Source of the DNA: Musa acuminata AAA Group | Lineage: Eukaryota; Streptophyta; Magnoliopsida; Zingiberales; Musaceae | Assembly (NCBI RefSeq): GCF_036884655.1 | Contig: NC_088327.1 | Location: 14,806,501 to 14,870,500, forward strand | Length of the DNA stretch: 64,000 nucleotides | Direction: 5' to 3' | Shown: one piece after another, positions 39,515 to 51,044 of the stretch | Layout: each line of letters opens with the position of its first letter | How positions within the stretch are numbered: the first letter of the stretch is position 1 | The notes under the pieces: generated by a model | The model's database searches: none | Told to the model about the DNA's origin: nothing | Seen by the model: the letters and a program-made list of their open reading frames with translations, nothing else | Translations under genes and position numbers: made by a program

Positions 39515-42140
39515 TTACCTCAACACCTCTATGTTGTCTGAGTAATTCTTCTTGGTCAATGGAAAGATATATTACAACTTCCATGCATGGCCACCACTAT
39601 TATGTTGTAGGGCTCGGCCAATACTATTCTCCTTTATGTTATTAGTAGTAATGTTTGCTCACTCGGCCTTATCCTTTGACTTACCAAGATCTCTTAAGAA
39701 ATTAATAGATTCTGGAGTAGTCCAACTCTTTAGTCGCTCTGATTATATCTCTATATAATCAAGTCTCTCTCTCTCAAAGCATTTATAGATGTTGCATCTC
39801 CTTGCCTTTATAGAATCTTTAATCTTCTACTTCAGTTGCAATGTGTCTCTTAGTTCTCAGTTGCTCATTAGCACTATTGTTAAGCAGCCGAACTTTGATC
39901 CGTCGATACTGCTTCAACTTGTCAATTACTCTAATTTTGATATAGGGTCGATCGAGTTGTGCTGACTTTTATTGGTTCATACGGATCTCTCAGATGAAGG
40001 AAAATACATTCTTTGTTGTGCACTAGTCTCTCAAACATCTCGCATAGCTTGAATTGGGTGGATACCTATCAGAGATTTAACGAGCATCACCTTGCAGATT
40101 TTGAAGTTTTTGATATCTTTCCTCCATAAAATTTGCTCATTGATTCCTCTTTTATTTAATTGTTGCTTAGTTTCACACCACTTTCATTTTCAATTGACAT
40201 TCTATTAAAAAATGAAGTAGACAATCAACTCTCGGTGAAATCAATCACCATTAGTAAGGATTTGATAACTGTTAACTTCTATTAAGTTTCTTTGAAAGGT
40301 CTTTGAACATGTTCAAAGCTTTTCTTTTAGATAAATAAGAGAACTTAGTATCCGGTTTCACCCATTTTCTTAAGAGTTGAGAGGACAAAAATTATTTGAC
40401 TTTGCTTACTAGCTTTTGCATACTTTTTCCTCACAATACTAAAGCAGTCGAGGTGTTTACACTCATTGCAATGAGATAGCTACTGTAATTTATCTTCTCG
40501 TTGCCATCAAAGGAATGCAAGAAGTTTTGTCCCAAAAAGAGTAAAATTCTACTTTGACTTGGAGCAAGTCTATGATAGTTTTGATTTCCTTAGTCTCTCC
40601 GTCAATCACTTCGTCGAGATAAGGTGCATATGTTTCGAAGCTCCCTTCGAATTTAATACCATATAAGATTAGTTCACTCCAATAGAATGGGGGACCTATG
40701 AAATGATATGAACTTGCTCTTGCTTCCGTAAGAGTTCATGTCCTTGCCTATAAGGAAAGTTTGGTGCCTTTACTTTATGTTCAATCTTCTATGTCGACTC
40801 CCTTCATGTGAATTTGACATTTCACTAAGTTTCACCCAAGTTGTTATGTTCCTCGATTTGCATTGAGTTGATGATCTTATCCATTATTCCATAGGTCAAC
40901 CATCCGTTGAGTCTGATCTCTATATCAACTGTAAGTGTGCCCTCATTTGGTATTGTATAGGGTCGCCCTCACTTGATCTCGTAATGTGTCTACTAATGTA
41001 TTACCTCATATGAGATAATACGATAACTCCTCGTCGCTTGCTCGATCCATTGAGTTTTATGAAGCTATTGTCTTGAAGTACCCCCTTCAACATATGTGAT
41101 CCCATGTACATGATTCTCCCTTTTGGAAATTAAGACTTATCCATCCTAAATATCTATCATATTAGAGCAACTTTTCTCTCCATATCCTTCCCTTTAGAAG
41201 TTTCAGAGGGAATCATGTACACTATTCTGTCATCACAAACGCACTTGTTAGATTACAACTCTTCGCTAATATAGCCCTCATTGCACCCTTTAAAGCCTAG
41301 CAATATGCTGAATTTATTACACACTGCAACCTCCTATGAATATATCGGTTCCATCCAAAGAGAAAGTTTCTATGCTCCATGTCGTCGAGTTTCGATTACC
41401 TTAGGATGGCCATAGACAATCCGTCATCTGTATACAAGCCCTTGCATGAATAATAAATTCTTTAAGTTAGCAATTCCTCTCATCTCTTTAAGCTTTACAC
41501 AACTATTTTAGTTGTTGAGCAACTATCTCTCCTTACATAGTTTTATTATTTACCAAGTGTCTTGTTTGCTTTGAGCACCATCAAGTTTAATTACCAACGT
41601 CGAGCTATAGCTGAAACTTAGTCATTTCAACTTTGTGCGCTACACATTCTTCCTAGCTCATTTGTTGTTACGGTGCCCCTCGTGTGAAATGTTGTTCATT
41701 CCTCTGAATGTCAATCTTGGATGCTCGCTCCTTTGAGCGACCCCTTTCTCTACGTCCCTACGCTTGTTTCTCTTAATCGGTCATGCGTGTTGGCTGTCCT
41801 CAATACATCTCTGTTAAGTTTTCCACATTTGCATGTCAAGTATTTCTAAGTGTGATTGTCCTACTTTGATATCAATTGTCATGGACTTAACTGGTTTTGC
41901 CAAAGTCATGTGAAACCCTTGCATGTCAGTTTGCAAAGGGTCAATCTCCCCGAAACCTTTTATAGTCACTTAAGGACCTGCAAAGAGAATATGGGTTAGA
42001 GGAAGTATTTAACTTGGTATTCCACATGTAGACATTTTGACAAATACTTGATAGATAATATAAATTATAAATATAGACATATAAACTTGGAATGATTATG
42101 TAAAAAAGGGTTTAAGGTGATCCGCTATCGTCAAAAGCCC
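39515..42140 (-). mobile_element. Old non-coding repeat, copy B (probable retrotransposon remnant)
   Basis: 39776-40590 is homologous to copy A at 30047-30880, and 42035-42130 resembles 29549-29632. No protein domain was seen in 2.6 kb on either strand. TGTCATGGACTTAACTGG near 41878 could be an LTR edge, but this is not established. Confidence 0.5.
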
Positions 42141-42737
42141 CTACAAGTGCCCTCTTAGACATTGCTATGAAATAAGATAGTAAATCATTTTTAGACATCC
42201 GGGTAGTTTCAGGGTCCAAGAATGAATAGATAGATTCTAACGGTGTAGGAAGAACAGGAGGAGAAACAAAAATGCAGAAGAATGCATTTAGAACTTGCAA
42301 CTCGTCAGGAACTCTAAAAGGAACGGTTCGATCCCTTTTAATCAAAACCAGAATGGTTCAGTCCTAAAAGCAGAAAAAAACAAACCTCGCAACGAAGAAA
42401 CACCCATTCCGGAGGAGAAAGGGAGAAGGAAGAAGGAAGAGCAGAAGGAGAACCAAAAATGTTATTTAGTAGTGCAGAGCCGAAGAATGCATGACATTTA
42501 TAGCTATACAGACTCGAGATATGAAGCCATTCAGACAACAACATAGATATCTATCTCACAAAAAATATCCATCTCATTTAAAAAGGGGGAGACAAAGCTA
42601 TACAGACTCGAGATATGAAGCCACCTCTTCAAACTGATAGGTGGCTTTTTCAAAACACCGCACTGCCGAAAATGAAATAAAACAAATTCCAGAGACGGCA
42701 CAAATAAGAGCAAATATATTGACACCAATTGTATCGA
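42141..42737. other. 3' flank of the membrane-protein gene
   Basis: No gene seen. A 28-base stretch (ACAGACTCGAGATATGAAGCC plus flanks) occurs twice, near 42507 and 42601. Confidence 0.4.
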
Positions 42738-44965
42738 TTACACTGGTATGACATCAACATCTGATGTGTCCTCACATCTTAATATAATTCCATCGAGGCT
42801 CGCTGGAATTACGCACTTCGCCCACTGGCACCCTGTGGAGAAGGGCTCAGGAGGAGGGACTATCATCAGAACGTTGTCATTCTTTCGGACAACTCCCATT
42901 ACACTTACAGTGCTGCCCTCTTTGACATAACTGCATGGATACAATAATCAAATTGTTAAAAGATGTACGGTGTGGGAAAATATATTATGACATCTTTTTC
43001 TCTCGTCAGATTGCCTATGGTAGGCTAAAAACAAGGTTTTATGCATAGGGATCCTGATGAGAAGCCAGTAACCAACAAAGACAATCCTAGCTCTTTATTC
43101 CTACTACTGGAAACACATACAAGGAACCAAAATGATAACTGTTTGATGAAATACTAACAATTGAAGTTTCAGATTACCCTTCTTTCAGGCGCATCACACG
43201 GTCATCACTAGAAAGGTTCCTCTCCTGCAACCACCTGAGAAATTCAGGAGACGAATCCTTGTTGTTTGGGTTCATGTCAATGACGACAGACTCATCAACA
43301 TACGGAGCCACCCTAGAACCATAGCCTGCTTTGACCAGAGCTCTTAAACCAGATTGGAAATCAGATATATAAAAGTCAACCACATGCCTCTGCCAAAGTT
43401 TCACATAAGATGACTCACAGATCAGATAAAATTATGAAGCTGGAGCAAATTGTTGCTTAATCTAAAAATTTCCAAATTATGGGGCATAAATTCTACATGT
43501 TCCTTTATTTCAGATGTAGTTTCTCTTATAAATTCAATTATTCAACAAAGCAGCATACCTCCTTTGATCTTAGTCCCCAAGTAAAACGCCGATGCTGGGA
43601 ATTGGCAGTCTTTGAGTTCCAGCCCCTGTATTCATAGAGGCCAGTAGATGTGTACACACATCTAGGAACCATATGGTATGATGACTGAAGGGGAAAATTT
43701 CCACATGTAACAACCTGCAAGAAGCTTTTGTTAAATATATCAAGTTGCGCATATTTTTATAAGCATTAGGGGAGAAACAAAGAGAGTAAACAAGTCCTGG
43801 GAAATATATCAAGCTGGAGCAAACATGATAGTTTGAGCTTAAAAAAGGCTTATGCATCAACATTTCTCCACATGATAAGCCATCAACAAAAGAATCCACA
43901 CATGCTGGGATCGTTCGTAAGAACACTGCTCACAAACAACTAAAAGCAATTGATACTTCTTTTTTATATGCAAACCTAAATAAGAGAGTCAAATATCGAA
44001 TACTAACTTTCATGATTCCAAACAAACTTGTTTAAAAAAGCATTCTTCGAGTTGCATACCCCAGAGACCTTGACATACTGCCCATCTTTTGCAGTTCTCA
44101 AATCCACATCAGGATATCTAGCAATGAATCCTACGATTGCCCTTCTTCCAAAACAAGTATTCCAAAAGGAAAGCATGACAACTCCTCCAAAAATAATTAC
44201 AACAACCATAAGAAGAATGACATTGTGAACAGCACCAAGAATGAAGCCACCTGCAATAAAACCCATCACAAATAACAAAACCACGGACCAAATGATGGGC
44301 TTAGGCAAGCTTCCCTTGAACAAATAATCATCTTCCTGAGTGAGATTAGTGACAGCTTGGTTCTGAATGACAGATGCACTATGTGACTTCACTGATTTAG
44401 TGGATTCCAGAGAACCTGATAATTTCCGGGGGACACCGGATGAATTAAGTGGCCCAGAAGAAATCGGGCCAGAAGTGATGAGACCTGTAGTGGGCAGCAC
44501 CGGTGGAAGAGGGCCAGAATTTTGGCGTCCCACTTGGGTAACACCACCAGATTGAGGCCCAGATGCCTTTTTAACTGAATCCCCGTGTTTAAGTGGCCCA
44601 GAACTGGATTTCTGTCTACCAGAACCACCAGTGACTAGCAAAGAACCAGAACTCGGAGCTGCGTAAGAAGAAGAACCGGAATAGTTAGGCTGACCAGAGG
44701 CATTAGGCATGATAGGCCCTGAGTGGGTAGCAGCAGCCCCCAATGATCGATTTCTTGAAGGGGGATTAGTAAGTGGCCCAGATTTTCTGGATTTCTCTAC
44801 ATGAAGATCAAACATCTTCCCAAGTTCTCCAGATTTTTTAATATCTCCTCCTGTATATGGCATGGCTGTAGAGAAAATTGTTGGAGGTTTCTCCTTGTGT
44901 TGTTCAGGTCGACCTGAAACATAGAGGCCATTGCTGAGCTGGTGCGATGGGAATCTGGAACCCAT
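42738..44965 (-). CDS. Two-pass membrane protein, Arabidopsis At1g16860 type, 488 aa
   Basis: Function unknown; plant annotations sometimes call the family ubiquitin-specific-protease-related, but no protease motif is visible. Coding exons on the minus strand: 44965-44060, 43714-43559, 43389-43178, 42930-42738 (1467 nt, 489 codons including the stop). The N-terminus MGSRFPSHQLSNGLYVSGRP is a family signature. Residues about 55-200 are low-complexity, with repeated SGPL/SGPI motifs. Two membrane spans lie at about 224-246 and 249-268. The C-terminal domain has RCVYTSTGLYEYRG, FYISDFQSGLRALVKAGYGS, NLSSDDRVMRLKEG and KEGSTVSVMG, and ends DVDVIPV, as the Arabidopsis protein does. The length is close to the family's usual 470-480 aa. 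Confidence 0.93.
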
Positions 44966-46990
44966 CAGGCTTCAAATGGCTCTTTGGAGTGCAGATGGCG
45001 GATATTTATTGTAGCCCACAGGAATCAGCACTGCAATATAAGATTTTGGTCATGATGAGGCTAAAGTTGCAAGTAGCACAAATCCACAGGAAAAGCACTC
45101 TGTTAGAGCACCGAAAACCAATGTCGGGTATCAAGAATGTATATCTAGGCACAATTTCTTCATCCATTGCCTAGTAAAAAAATTGTACAGAAGAAAAAAG
45201 GATCAAGATATCTAAATAAACTAATCAAGATCTCCAATAATGACCAGTATCAATGTAAAAAATGTTCATACTAATTATGGCAATGAAAGCAGAAGGTTGC
45301 AAATTTTTGAAAAAAACATTGTTAACCTATAACGACATTTGGAGAATGTCTTACACATTTAGTCGCTAGAATATTGGCTCTTGTCTTTTTCTTCCTATAC
45401 TTTATAATAATAATTTCAACCAATTACTTTTACTAAGGATCAATCATTAGAACCTGAAGTCTGCTCTAATTTTGGTGCCAGAAAAATCATAGGAGTCCAC
45501 TGATGACTGGATGAAAAGAGCATCAAGTAGCTCATTACGAAACAGACAAATTTACTGTTTTTAAATTATCTTTTACTGCAAACTCAACAAAACAGAAACA
45601 GTGCAGTAATCATGTCAACATTGAAAGCCAAGCTTTTCAAAGATTCTAATTTCTGTTTCACTGAAACACATCAGAAAGAGGACTACTAATCAAGATATGT
45701 AGCAATGACAGAGTAAACAAAGCCAGGGTCATGATCAAACTTAATCGATCAATATGTGAGAGAAGAAACAAAGGATTACAGAAAGAGAAATTTAACTAGA
45801 GAAGAGATGGTTGAAAAAACTTACGATCTTCATTATAAAAAGTAAAAAACAACAAACTAACAAACAAAACTCTGGACCCATGGAAGTGGAATTGATTAAT
45901 ATGGAAATTATTTTGTGACTAGAACTTGAAAAGAAGATCCAAATTTTGTAAATTATACAGGGTGCCTTTGACTAGGAAGCATGATTTGCCATGAAATACG
46001 AATTAGGAAACTGATAGCTGAGGATGATTAAGTGATACCTACTTAAGCAATGAAATTAAATTCTTTCCAAAAGATCAACATATATTCCAATTTTAGGATG
46101 TGGTCTAAAATCAAATTAACGCATGTCAATTATGACATGTGTAGTGTATTTTTCATAAAGGAGAACAATTGAAAGGTGCATGAGATAGAGATACTCCCCA
46201 AAAGAATCTATGGCCCAACAACCACATTTTGAGTTGATTCCCTATGTGATTCTTGTCACATTACATGAAATGATTACTAGTATCATTTGATACCTTGCTC
46301 GACCAACTGATTATTAATTATTAGGAGCAGTTTCAGACAGAATATGGGATTGAAGTACATAGTTCCGGCAGCTTGGCCAGAAGCTCGACAAGCATTATGC
46401 GCCTATGTTGAAGTGGGACTGTGGCGGCCAGTCATGAGAACATTGAGAAAATATAAGCTCGGTGTCCACTAACATTTGGACCAGAGTGAAGATGAATGGG
46501 TGCTAAAAGAAGTGCAAAGAGTAACATTTGAAATTTGACTCCACCTTTTAGGTCTTGAACAGTTTCAGATTCTTGCTCAATCCATATCTCCATTTCATTC
46601 CATTAGAACCCATAACCCGTATAGAATACATCATACAGTCCCAATAAGAGCTAAAAGATGTACGAAAAACTAGCATCTACGTTGTCCAAGTCTCCAAAAT
46701 CAAAAGCAGATCTCCGATCAACAGATCAACCACTATAAGTTTCATTAATGTCAGTCAGAATACAAATAAGATCCGACCTTTTCACCATTTCCAGAAACTA
46801 TGGACATCGACCTTTTTCATCAGAATTTCGCCCTACAACGTAATGCAGATCCCACAACAACACGTGACGAATCAAAACAACCAGTTCGATTCCTGGATCT
46901 CCACCTCCGATGGAACCAAACTCGGATTTACCCACCAAAATAAGATCAAAAGTCTCCATTCACTTAGATCCAAACAAGAGGGAGGAATCA
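44966..46990 (-). other. Likely 5'-UTR intron or upstream region of the membrane-protein gene
   Basis: No gene seen. If transcription begins in the CT-rich region near 47.0-47.4 kb, much of this AT-rich stretch would be an intron in the 5' leader. No donor or acceptor is assigned. Confidence 0.35.
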
Positions 46991-47103
46991 GAACCCGCAC
47001 TCCCCCTTCCGATCACAACTTAACGAGTAACGAACCCCGACCCGAGATGCCAATGCCTTGATATTCGATTCAAGGGAGACCAAATAAAGGAGAGAGACAG
47101 CGA

Positions 47104-47115
47104 GTGTGTGTGTGT

Positions 47116-47150
<35 letters not shown>

Positions 47151-47324
47151 CCCCGTACCTCCACAAAGCGAGCGTCCGAGAGTTCGATGGACGAGTCCGC
47201 GGGCGGATCAAAAGCACGCGAGATGTGGAGTTGAAATGCCACACGATTGCCGAAGAGTGAGCGAAGGGAGGAGGGAGAGAAGCGTACTGACTCCAAAATC
47301 TCAAGACAGAGAAAGGGAGCGATT

Positions 47325-47358
<34 letters not shown>

Positions 47359-47394
47359 GAAAGAAATAATAGGAGAGAGAGAGAGAGAGAGAGA
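47104..47394 (-). promoter_or_regulatory. GA/CT microsatellites, probable promoter or 5' leader of the membrane-protein gene
   Basis: Three (GA)n tracts (47118-47149, about 47325-47351, about 47372-47394) and a (TG)n tract (47104-47115). On the minus strand these are CT-rich, like the pyrimidine patches near plant transcription starts. The region is more GC-rich than its surroundings. Placement only; no start site is known. Confidence 0.4.
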
Positions 47395-47449
47395 AAGGTG
47401 GGAGACCGGATCTCTTTCCTGAAATTACGACAATACCCTTAGGGTTCAC

Positions 47450-47950
47450 ATTCGTCCTATTCTTCGTACGAACAAAGTTTATGGCAGGTAAGATTTTAGT
47501 CAACAGGTTAACAAAATCGCTGCCACGGGAGTGAAATAAACCACAACTCAACGCACGAGACACGAGCCGCGAACATGGACACGTCACCCTGATCCCTTAC
47601 CCTCTAAGTCGGGCTTTTTTTTTCTCAATTAGGAAACTTGTTTGTAAATTATATGTGATGGGATAAATTTTCTCAATTCCACTCGATCTTTAAGTTCAAA
47701 AATAACTAACAAAGTGATTCAAGAATTGATTTATAAGAAGATCGAGATCGGGATGCTTAGTCAGTAGATATTCAAGTTAATACAAAGAATACGAGGATCA
47801 TAAATAAATAATAATTAATCTAGATAATAATAAATTAATAGACTTCTTGAGCTAAAGGAAATATTTCTTAGTATCAATAGAATATTTTCTTTTGAATTCA
47901 TTATTGTTGTTGAGTTTGGGTGACTGTCATATCATTTGGGTGTCACCCAC
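47450..47950. other. Intergenic, no gene seen
   Basis: Includes a T-rich run (47617-47625) and AT-rich DNA up to the gypsy-type remnant. Confidence 0.4.
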
Positions 47951-49531
47951 TATGCTATGTTGGTAGTCTATCAAGGGTGAATTCTCCCCTTATAATTCTT
48001 CTCCCCTCCCTCCTACTATTGGTACACTTTGGAGTCTTCATTTAGGCATCGAGGTGTGCCCAACATTTGTTCGATGTGTGATGAATATGATTCCAAATGT
48101 TTAGTAGTTTTGGCATGTCGAGTTTCAGGTTCTCCACCTTTAAAGGGTGCCTCAAGTGTAACATTCCATCTAACCCGAGATGGGTGTTTTAGGTGCATTG
48201 TTTTGCTTAGCTCAAGAAATGAGTCTTGAGCATATTTTTCATATTTGGCTCGAGAGAGGCCGCTTGAGTGTATTTTCTATTTTTCCCTTAAAGGTGTGCC
48301 TTTGGATCTTCTTTCAAGCGTTAAGATGTGCCTAATAAATAGCAAACACGATTTTGAGTATTTGATAGTTTCAACGTGTTGAGCTTCAAGTTCACCACCT
48401 TTAAAGGGTGCCTCGGGTATAGCATACTATTTAATTCGAGATGGGTGTTTCAGGTGTGCTTCTTTTCTTAGCCCGAAAAAAACGACTTATGTATATTTTT
48501 CGTGCTTAACTTGAGAAAGATGTCTCGAGTGCATTTTTCATTCTTAGTCTGAGAGATACGTCTTGGGTGCACTTTCAAAAGGGAGGTCACCCTTTCACCT
48601 AGTCAAACCTTCATTGACGAGAAAGACCACTAAGTGTTGCATTAAGTGGGGACCTCGTGAGTTAAACTAACACCTTAGAAAGTGAAGTGGCACCTCGAGG
48701 GTATAAGATGCACCCCCTTATGGCTCACTTTGCATCCTTAGCTCTATCTTCATTGATTCTTTTCTCTTTCAGCCTTTCACTTTCCTTCTTAGACCTCCAA
48801 AGCACCTATCAGCTCTCCCTAACTAGGTCTAGAAGATATCGATTCATCTATGGTCCTAATTGATCTCAAGGTCATTATAGACCTTCAAATTATAAAGGGT
48901 TTCTATGACCAAGATTTGGTTGTAAACTTGAGTTTCTAGAGTACTTGTGCCTCTGGTTCTTAATCTCGTCCGAGGATCAAGTGAAGGTACCTCGGGTCGA
49001 GTAGTCTTCGTTTGACTTGATGTGCAAGTACATATGCTTAAGTTCTCTCTTCATCCATTCATCTTAGAGTGCCTTTATTGGTGGATGATCTCTCTTTCTC
49101 ATATGGTGCCTAACTCATGATGTTATCTAATCACTTTCCTCGAGAAATGCTACTATACCAACATAGACTCAACCTTAATCTATTTCATTATTGCTTCTAG
49201 GCTTGCAAGAGGGCCAACAACTACTATCTTATGACTCGAGAAGGATTCACAATGAGGGTGGCCCCAACTTCCAATAAGGGTTAGAAGGGATGATACTTCT
49301 TTATCGACATCAGTCTATACTTATCTACACACTTTCACCAACACCACTCTAATTTTAACTAACGAAAAGAGAAGTTGGTGCTCCGACTAGGAAAGATCAT
49401 TTCCTCTTTTGCCATTAAATCCATGAATGAGGATTGGCTAATCGACATTAATATGAGTCTAGCTCCTCAAGGTATGCATCATCTCCCAAGGCATCTTTTC
49501 ACGGCTTATTAGATGTGCTTCTAACTAAGTT
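47950..49531 (+). pseudogene. Decayed gypsy-type retrotransposon, left part
   Basis: Near 49190-49330 the plus strand encodes, with stops, text such as LNLFHYCF, NYYLMTREGF and APTSNKG, resembling the 'putative gypsy type transposon' domain (PF04195) from memory. Upstream (48031-48570) is a roughly 270-bp tandem duplication with the motif ACCTTTAAAGGGTGCCTC in both halves. Copia-2 interrupts the element, which resumes after 58216. Confidence 0.6.
48031..48570. repeat. Two-copy direct repeat, unit about 270 bp
   Basis: About 48031-48300 and 48301-48570 share the same order of motifs: a TTTGGA start, GTGTGCC or ATGTGCC, CCACCTTTAAAGGGTGCCTC, CGAGATGGGTGTTT, then a series of GAG-rich phrases. 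The copies have diverged by many substitutions. Confidence 0.75.
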
Positions 49532-49536
49532 GTCTC

Positions 49537-51031
49537 TGCTAGTCATAGGTGCCCAGCAAGCCAATCACGTGAGTGATGGCACGTGTGACTTGATACAGAA
49601 TCTTTTTGCTTATTATATTATGGCGTATATCACTTTATAACTATTGCATAAATGCATATATATTGTGATGTCCTTGGATTTGTGCAATGGGAATCGGATC
49701 GTGATGAGATCACGATAATGAGATCGATTCACCTTTAAATACATATCCTAAATAATCCCGGTCATAGGTTACTCGAGAGGGACATCGTGATAACCGGATA
49801 GACTGGTGCGCTGTATACCCGTCCATATGATGGATGCAGCTGGTCTCATAGCTGCTCGTGTAGGGACACTAGGGATACAGTACAGGTGCTCATTGGAGAA
49901 TGAGTTCACTGATTGATCCGCTTACGGAATGCTGGATGGTTGATGATGCCTTATTGTCAGACAGCGATTCCGTAGTCCTAGTGGTGTATCTGGTCCTTAG
50001 ACTTGAGACACCAAGGATGTCCTGTATGAGTGCTCCACTCTTTGATACCAGACTTATAGGTTTGGCTGTTCCCAGATCTAGTACAGCTGGTCATTGGGAG
50101 TGGTAGTCGACCTTACGAGGGCTATTGAGTGTCAATAGAGGATCATCCACTCTCGGCGTCATGAGAGGAATATCCTATGTGTTCTTGCTCAGACAAATCC
50201 CTGGCCAGGGTCATTCGGGTTGAGAGAGAAAGAGTTCTCCGGGAGAATCCGATTAGAGCGAGACTCGAGTAGAAACCGTATGGGTCTGACAGCACCATGC
50301 TCGATATACGGTCTCTGGGATATTAGATGGATGAGGGACTATAGGTACATGGTAACTGAGGACAGACAGGTCCAATGGATTGGATTCCCCTGTATCGTCT
50401 GGGGACTACGGCGTAGTGGCCTAGTACTTCCGTAGTCGATGAGTCGAGTGAATTATTACAGAGATAATAATTCACTAAGTTAGAAGGAGTTCTGACAGGT
50501 ATGACTCACGGCCAGCTCGATATTGGGCCTAGAGGGTCACACACATATGGTAGGCATTGCGATGAGTAGAGGTTCGGATATGAGATATCCGACGGAGCCC
50601 TTGTCTTATTGGATGCAGATCCAATACCCACTAGGGAAAGGACCCATTAGGGTTTTGACACGGGATCTCTATAAATAGGAGGGATTCACAGCCTCATAGG
50701 CTAGAGTCTTTGCTTGCCCTTCCTATTCTCCTCTCCCTCTCCACCTCAGAGTAGGCCTGGAGTTTTGAGGAGCGTCGTCGCAACCCTGCTGTGTGGATCA
50801 CCGCTAGAGAGGAGGACGCTTGACCTCCTTCACCCTCTCCTAAGGATCTGCGAGGAAACAGGGATATACGATCTCCCTAGGTAACACAATCTTTATACGC
50901 AGTTTTGTGTTTTGCGGATTTTTGCGCACCAATCTTCGCACGACGACGAACATCTTTTTGGGAATCGGGGTTTTTTGTTTTATTGTTCTTCCGCTGCGCA
51001 TATGATGTCGCCCCCCAATGATTTCCCAACA
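49537..51031 (+). repeat. Copia-2 5' LTR
   Basis: TGCTAGTCATAGG...TTCCCAACA, 1495 bp. TATA box TATAAATA at 50670-50677. It lacks the roughly 116-bp TTATTGGAT-rich segment of the Copia-1 LTRs. A donor-like CCTAG|GTAACA lies at 50880/50881 in the transcribed part. Confidence 0.95.
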
Positions 51032-51032
51032 G

Positions 51033-51044
51033 TGGTATCAGAGC
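51033..51044 (+). other. Copia-2 primer-binding site (initiator tRNA-Met)
   Basis: TGGTATCAGAGC starts two bases after the LTR end. This is the usual plant copia sequence complementary to the 3' end of initiator tRNA-Met and primes minus-strand DNA. Confidence 0.95.

Noticed and set aside
49900..50435. Open frames inside the Copia-2 LTRs (also 57080-57615)
   Set aside because: Identical in both LTRs and not followed by any domain; chance frames in a regulatory repeat.
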